From NCBI GenBank assembly GCA_004369045.1, contig ML213507.1, positions 859,993 to 923,992 on the forward strand: a stretch of 64,000 nucleotides of DNA, read 5' to 3'. Below the pieces are notes generated by a model. The model made no database searches. It was given only the letters and a program-made list of their open reading frames with translations, and was not told where the DNA came from. Made by a program: the position numbers and the translations under genes. Positions 58,036 through 64,000 of the stretch are shown piece by piece. Origin of the DNA: Heliocybe sulcata. Its lineage: Eukaryota; Basidiomycota; Agaricomycetes; Gloeophyllales; Gloeophyllaceae. The stretch's first letter is position 1, and every line of letters begins with the position of its first letter.

Positions 58036-58889
58036 AGCTGTTGTATATGTGCTTTTTACACACTCACTAGTATTTCCACCATTTCTGTTGGCATTTCTTA
58101 CGATATCCTTGTATTAGAACGCTCGTTACAAGTCTCGGGCCTATTTTTTTAGCTACCATTGCGATTCGGGGTCTTGATGTTTGGTCAGTAGGAATGCTAG
58201 CTCCAGCGCTAGCTAGCTAATATACAGCTGAGCGAAGGGGGTATGATGGTCTGGACAATGCAAACCAGCTCGACGCGGAGTAAACTCACGGGATGACTCG
58301 GCCTGAAGCGGCCCGGCAACAGATATTTGCTGGTTCTACTTTGCATTCACCGGCTCCCAGGCGTATCCTTGGACTGGTCACCGTGTCTCGAGGAAGTCAG
58401 CATACCACCATGCCAGTGAATATTAGGGCATGCACCTAACAGGCGCGTTGCAAAATCGGAGTATCTACTGGTCGTCAAGCTCGTCGAAGCCACACGGAAG
58501 CAATGTTCTGCAGGAACAGAGAATCCAGGACGGCCCCGAGGTCTATTCCCGTGCCCATCCTCACATGGTTTCAGTTCTAAAGGCATCATTCGAGACGTTG
58601 ATGTTTCTCCTGGTTGATGTTCAAGATCGATCAGAGAACTTCGATGTGGCCTCCAGCTCCAGGTCAGACTGGGGATGGTCACCAGGTTCCGGCGAATCGC
58701 TGAACGGCGGTTAATATTCACGTACCCACCTTCCACGGATGCACCATTCTCAGCGAGGATACGCCGAGCCTTTGAAAGCGTCGAGAAGTCCAGACGTCAT
58801 GTATTCTCGTTGCTATACATGTTCGGAGGTATATAAGAGGTGCTGCGGGTTACATGGCACTGACCGCCTACCAGTGTGCCGACTTAACG
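58036..58889. other. Intergenic region upstream of the mannanase
   Basis: About 850 bp. Contains TATATAAG at 58830-58837, about 53 bp before the mannanase ATG. No gene seen. Confidence 0.5.
58830..58837 (+). promoter_or_regulatory. TATA box of the GH5 mannanase
   Basis: TATATAAG about 53 bp upstream of the chosen ATG (58890), consistent with a strongly inducible secreted enzyme gene. Confidence 0.45.
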
Positions 58890-60647
58890 ATGAAGTTCCT
58901 CACTAGGTGTATCCTCTCAGGAAGCGCCCTTCTGGCATCCATCGGGGCTCAAGCAGCACCCACTGCGAGCGGGTTCGTTACCACGTCCGGACAGAGCTTC
59001 ACGCTCAATGGTGCTCCATACACGGTCGTTGGGTAGGCTTAACCATATACGCGTACGTTTTGGATCATGATTCTGACGGCCAGACTAGTGCAAACTCGTA
59101 CTGGGTGGGCCTTATGGGTCTGTCCACTACACAAATGGACCAGGCCTTCGCCGATATCGCAAGGGCCGGCGCAACTACCGTGCGGACATGGTGCAATAAT
59201 ATGAATGTTCTCACTCGTCCTCTCCAATCTGATGCATATATGCAGGGGTTTTAACGATGTCACCTCGCCGACCAGCACAGCTTACTATCAGCTGTGGACG
59301 AACGGAACGCCCACTGTGAACACGGGCTCTACGGGTTTAGGCAACTTTGGTATTGTTTTCTCCAGCTTGATGGAACAGAGTCATTGAGCTAGATGCAATT
59401 GTTAGACAATGTTATTGCGGCTGCCAAGGCCCATGGACTTCGTCTGATTGTGACCCTGTCTGTCATCTCATCAATCCAGTCTGATGACTATCTAGCTAAC
59501 TCGCGATGTTATAGGACAAACAACTGGTCGGACTACGGCGGCATGGATGTCTATGTCAACGAATTGATCGGCCAAGGCCAGCCTCATGATTACTTCTACA
59601 CCAATTCTGCCACTCAGGTACGCACCAGAATCAGTATGAACAGAGTAATAGAACACTGAACCCGGAGACAAGGCGGCGTACAAGAATTACGTCCAGACGT
59701 TCGTGTCTCGCTATGTGAACGAGCCCACCGTCATGGCATGGGAATTGGGTGAGAGACATATTCAAACCGACTCTGCGGGTGCTGACAGTAGCCAACCCTT
59801 CAGCCAATGAGCCGCGATGCTCGGGATCCACTGGGTAAATGACTGCGATCCTACGACTGCAATGCCTTTTGGCTAACCACCTTTCCAGCACTACAAGCGG
59901 TACCTGCAACACCACGACCATCACAAACTGGGCCAGGACAATGTCGGCCTATATCAAGTCGATAGACTCTAATCACTTGGTCGCCATTGGTGACGAGGGT
60001 TTCTTCAACGAGCCCAGCAGTCCCCTGTACCCATACCAGTGCGTCCGAGACGATCTCTTGCGTACCACATGTTGAATCCGAGTGGTAGGGGAACCGAAGG
60101 TATTGACTTCAACGCCAACTTGCAAATCTCGACTCTTGACTTCGGCACTGCTCATGTGAGCCGAACCGTTGAGCGGGACACTCCTTTAACTGTCACTGAT
60201 CCGTGATTATCGTTTTTCTAGCTGTACCCCGTGTCCTGGGGTCAAACCTCTGACCCTACCGGTTTCGGCGTTCAATGGATCAGCGACCACGCCACCTCAC
60301 AGAAGACGTACAACAAGCCCGTCATCTTGGAGGAGTTCGGAGTGACCACTAATATGACTGGCACTTACACTCAGTGGTACTCCACCATCCTGAGCTCTGG
60401 TTTGACCGGAGACCTCATCTGGTAAACATTGAACCCCTCTGGTATCTGTATCTGGTGCTTACTTCGTTGGCAGGCAAGCCGGCTCTTACCTGTCGTCTGG
60501 TGCCACGCCGAACGATGGTTACACGGTGAGTAGTCTAGATTGCGCTGCTGTTCTCTTTCGCGTCTAATGCACGAATAGGTGTATCCCAACACGAGCACTT
60601 ACGCTCTGGAAACTGAGCACGCGGCAGTGTTGAGGGCTCGCAAGTAA
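58890..60647 (+). CDS. GH5 subfamily 7 endo-beta-1,4-mannanase
   Basis: Twelve exons (58890-59032, 59089-59190, 59246-59349, 59406-59457, 59515-59617, 59673-59748, 59804-59834, 59889-60038, 60089-60155, 60222-60421, 60474-60525, 60579-60647) give 382 aa. A signal peptide (MKFLTRCILSGSALLASIGA) is followed directly by the catalytic (beta/alpha)8 barrel, with no carbohydrate-binding module. Landmarks: ANSYWVGLMGLS, ATTVRTWGFNDVT, LTNNWSDYGGMDVYV. The acid/base Glu196 lies in WELANEPRC, and the nucleophile in VILEEFGV (Glu313/Glu314). HLYPVSWGQ is also typical. The enzyme hydrolyses mannan backbones in plant cell walls. An in-frame ATG at 58854 would add 12 residues ahead of the signal peptide; the shorter start gives the better signal. 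Confidence 0.92.
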
Positions 60648-60857
60648 GGCAGGATCTACTCCTGGATATACCCTCTAACCCATTATGCGGTAGTCTACTG
60701 CTTAAGTAGCGCAAACTCCTAGCCATTTTCAAGCACCAATATTGTCCATCACCTGTTCCGTGACCATGACGGCAATTAAGACATTACACAGTCGACGATC
60801 GGATGTAATGCACTGAACCCGAATAATGATGTCACATCCATGGAACCAGACCGCTGT

Positions 60858-63069
60858 TTACATCAATAGTGCTAACCAGATACCCAGCGCAGCAGATGGC
60901 AGTAGAGCAAACGATGACAATGTCGCAGAGCGCGCTGCATTAGTATTTGAACTCGTACCTGCGCCCCATGTGCTATTCGACCCGCCATAGCAATACGTCG
61001 CAAAACAGGTATCGCAAATCCCGCTTCGTTGCGCATTAATCCGCGCCCTCGCTCTATCCACAACAGCGCAGGCCAGACAGGCGGGCCACTGACTGTCGAT
61101 GCCCTCAAGGGTGGCCATCGTAAACGTCTGGTCGAACATCGCCTGTACCTCTGCATCAGAGTACTTGAGTTGAGTAGTGGACGTGTTTGTAACGGGCGTC
61201 TGGCCATGTGGCGTGTAGCCGTTTGGCATGTAGATGAGGAGAGGTGTGGGTGCGGTGGAATTGCATCCGAAGAAGGTGGGATGGGAGGTAAGGTCTTGTG
61301 CATTGAAAGCGGACATGTCGGTCGGGACTGGGGGAAATGAGTATGCTTGCGGGTAGATGTTCATGGTGCGGTTCTGCGTGGCCTGAGAGTCCTCCGTCAG
61401 ATGCGAAGCTTACAGGGAGACATTACTCTGGGACGTACTATCAATGCACTGCCATCAGCGTAGTTATTCGTGTCAGCCGTCTACGAGGGATAGATATTAG
61501 TATCTACCGACTGAACGTTCCGTGCAAACGTTTACCGCATCGATGGCAAAAATCACATCCACGCCTCTGGTCTTCACCAATAGCGGCTGGAGCGGTATTG
61601 TCTCCCCGTCTTCACCGCCATCGACGAGGCCCAAATACGCCTGATTCGAATCTAGATACGTGCCGCTTCCGACGCCGTAAAATGGGTTAGGGTACGTCGC
61701 AACGTCAAGCTCCATGCCTGGCTCTGGAATCGTCTGGTTCAGGAGTTGAAAGAAGGGACCCATTGAGGAGTTCATTAGGATCTCGGTCTGAGGGGAAGGA
61801 GGTTTGTCAGTACGAGATGGTTGGACCCTCGTAATGCAGGGGAAAGGCATCATACCGTCACGTTCGCCTCATTGAAAAGCTCCGAGGACGATGCCTCGAT
61901 GAAAGAAGCTTGATCAAAGCCGGTCACGCAGACCGAGGTGTTAGTTGTTCCCAGATACTGCATCGGCGTGAAGGTAGCCAGCACTGGATCATAGGAACCA
62001 AATTCATCTACGTCGTGGTTCAGCGGTGTTCAGCCGCGGATATGAGTGTGGCACACGCACAGACATTAAATTCATAAAGAGGATTCGTAAGGGGAACCAG
62101 GTCGCCTTCGTCAGATATCCTATTGGAGTTGTTCTGAGAGGTTGACACGGTGTCGGCTACCACGACCGGAAACGGTTCGCCATATGTTTTGAACGTCGAC
62201 CTGGGATACCGGATCGGCATCAAGGCAAGTCTGTCTAAGAAAATTCCGGCTTACGTGTTCGCAATCTGGGAGAATAGTAACCCAGCCCCATGGGTCCCTG
62301 TGATGTCGTCGATATTATCCGAGTTCGTGCCATTCACGAAATGCCTCGCTAACGCTCTCGCCCACACATCCGCAATTGTGACCGGAAACCCGGCATCATG
62401 TTTGCTCTTGACCTCGGTTACTACCGCGGTGTCATACACCCCGTCCTCCACCGGATCGTCGCTCGGCTCGAGCAAGTCATAGCTGGCCAGCCACCCGCCC
62501 CACCCGTTTGAGTCCGAACTGAAGTTATAACCAAATGCGAGCTCCTGGATCATTGGAAAGTCCGCTTGAACGAGTGAAGTGAGCAGCCACGAGCCCCCAG
62601 ATAAACCAGAGATATATGTCGCGGATTGCAATAGGCCGCCGGTTCCCGCCTGCGCAGAGGTTTGATTGCGTCCATCGAGCGCATTGAGAACGCCAGCACC
62701 GAATATCGCGGCTCGATACCCTCCTCCGCTGGTAGCGATCCCTAGTGTCGGGTACGCGGAGGCCCCGTTCTCTCCGTTCAGAATCGAGGCGACATAGGAC
62801 GGAAGAGAGTTCTCTGTCGCCTGGACGTTCGCGAGGTAGGCTTTCCACGCGCCTGGTAGGATATTTGATTTGCGCGAGGAGATGTACGCAGACTCTCCAG
62901 GGCTGAGCGTTTGATTCGAGGTGCCGACTGATCGGTGTAGACTGAAGCCATCTGGGCAAGCACCTACGGACGGGGTGTAGGCTCTTGCGGCTGCTGTCTG
63001 TCCTACGACTGCTGCAGGCAGGCCGAGAGCGGACAGAATGCCAAGTCCAAGGAGTGCTCGAGGTGCCAT
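60858..63069 (-). CDS. Phospholipase B / lysophospholipase, GPI-anchored form
   Basis: Exons 63069-62255, 62200-62061, 62007-61862, 61787-61536, 61480-61439, 61382-60858 give 639 aa with the same six-exon layout as the 41073-43094 paralogue, including an identical 42-nt fifth exon. The signal peptide is MAPRALLGLGILSALGLPAA. Catalytic motifs: TSGGGYRAAIFGAGVLNALD, GLSGGSWLL (Ser157, same residue number as the paralogue), LGLVDGGEDGE. The C-terminus continues past the Cys-rich region with a Ser/Thr/Asn linker (GGSNSTWGAGTSSNTNAARS) and a hydrophobic tail (LLPSAALGIWLALLM), a typical GPI attachment signal. This copy should stay on the plasma membrane or wall, while the other is predicted to be secreted. 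The gene converges with the upstream mannanase. Confidence 0.93.
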
Positions 63070-64000
63070 CGCAGGTCACAGTGCCAAGCTGAGACAGGCT
63101 ACAGACGAGGAGCAGTGCCGCCGACCGCCGGAGAGCAACCAGTTTTAATGCTTCGGCGTGCGGCTGACACAAAACGTCCGCTGAGGGTACTGACGTCAAT
63201 CTATTTGTGATGCAGACCCGCGAGGGAACTTCCACTCGCAATCCTTACCGGGACCGAGGGTAAGCGCAGCAGTGTCGGTTAATCACACGCTGTACCATCA
63301 TATCTTGAGACCTAACTTCGCCAATTAGCAGGTTCCAGGATCGCTCATCAAGAATAATGATAGAAGTCGACGGCCTCCTGATCGCGTCCCACGAGCAGTG
63401 CAAGAGCACGTTGGCAAGACCGTACCGTGTAATCGTTGATGACGCTTTCTGTGAGTTATAGATGTGCCGGTATTCCCGAGTTCCTGAGACGAGCGTCAGG
63501 GAGATGCCTGGAACTGTCAAAGTACTCCAATCGCTGTCGTCTTGCCCAACATACAAGCCGGGAGTGCACCACGAGCTGACGGCGTCTCTGGGTAACGGGC
63601 CTGAGATAATGAATCCAAATGGAAGCATGGAATTTGTGAAGCCGCTGGAAGCCCTGATACTCGTTCCTAGTAACTCGGACGAGGAATCAGAACTTCTTCT
63701 ACTTCCTGTGCCTTGCCCGGTGGCCGCAGAGGACGCAGAGGACGGTGCCGGACGGATGATTCGTGGACCAGGCAGCTCGGACGTCGAGCTGTGCGGCCCA
63801 GGATTACACTTTGTTACGAGTCCCGAGTTTACGAAGGAAGAGTCTTTACCGGGTCGATGCCGAACAATGCAGATCCTCCCACGATAATGCCGAGAAACTG
63901 TGGGAATTAAAAGTGTAGTCTCGATAACACTTTATTGAAACTCCGGTTGTAGTCGAGACTACAGTTTTTGATTTGTAGTGCCACATTTCAGTAATCTGCA
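63070..64000. other. Right end of window, no confident gene
   Basis: About 930 bp. A minus-strand frame (about 63245-63845) has Ser-rich, secreted-protein-like composition but no supported start, stop or family. A short hairpin (TGTAGTC-ga-GACTACA, 63950-63965) sits near the window end. Confidence 0.4.

Noticed and set aside
63950-63965. TGTAGTC-ga-GACTACA hairpin as a terminator
   Set aside because: Only 7-bp arms and no associated gene end. Bacterial-type terminators do not apply here.
1-64000. tRNA, rRNA, CRISPR arrays, complete transposable elements
   Set aside because: I looked for B-box-like GGTTCGANTCC contexts, long terminal or inverted repeats, reverse transcriptase/transposase motifs and spaced direct repeats. 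None was convincing, and CRISPR arrays are not expected in fungi.

Overview
The window is nuclear DNA from a filamentous basidiomycete, most likely an Agaricomycete. Almost every gene is broken by short (about 45-75 bp) GT-AG introns. The gene content fits a mushroom-type fungus: a Ser-rich secreted 'glycopeptide' family protein, a GH5_7 mannanase, a GH76 enzyme, an AreA-like GATA factor with a DUF1752-type region and an EFA6/Syt1-like Arf-GEF. One assembly gap of 520 N lies at 47201-47720. I assembled exon models by hand from splice consensus and reading-frame continuity. Within each multi-exon model the exon lengths sum to a whole number of codons.

Layout. 1-10.3 kb: 3' end of a pterin-carbinolamine-dehydratase-like gene, a four-knuckle CCHC protein (ZCCHC9-like), an unknown protein, the meiotic recombination factor MND1 (minus strand), and a large unknown single-pass membrane protein carrying a reiterated ELDxxxxLNxLFP motif. 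10.6-19.3 kb: mitochondrial transcription factor B, CTF4/AND-1 (minus strand, 17 exons), and a delta-12 fatty acid desaturase. 19.4-26.7 kb: YSH1/CPSF73 (minus strand), a tiny divergent basic protein gene, and a 940-residue protein whose C-terminus looks like a Ulp1 (C48) fold in which the catalytic Cys position holds Ala. 27.9-32 kb: the secreted glycopeptide-like protein and GH76. 32.4-43.1 kb: a gamma-glutamyltransferase gene flanked by two inverted Tvp38/VTT-domain paralogues, followed by a phospholipase B. 43.3-44.8 kb: signal peptide peptidase. 44.8-49.2 kb: a gene-poor stretch around the gap. 49.2-58 kb: the AreA-like GATA regulator and the Sec7-PH Arf-GEF. 58.9-63.1 kb: GH5 mannanase and a second phospholipase B (minus strand) with a GPI-type C-terminus.

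Functional themes. Housekeeping nuclear genes (CTF4, YSH1, MND1, mtTFB) occupy the left half. The right half is enriched in secretory, membrane and extracellular functions: two phospholipases B, GH76, GH5, GGT, SPP, two VTT proteins and an Arf-GEF. It also shows local duplication (Tvp38 pair, PLB pair). The most unusual items are the repeat-bearing membrane protein, the putative catalytically dead Ulp1-like protein, and a 65-bp promoter block kept nearly identical between the two Tvp38 copies.
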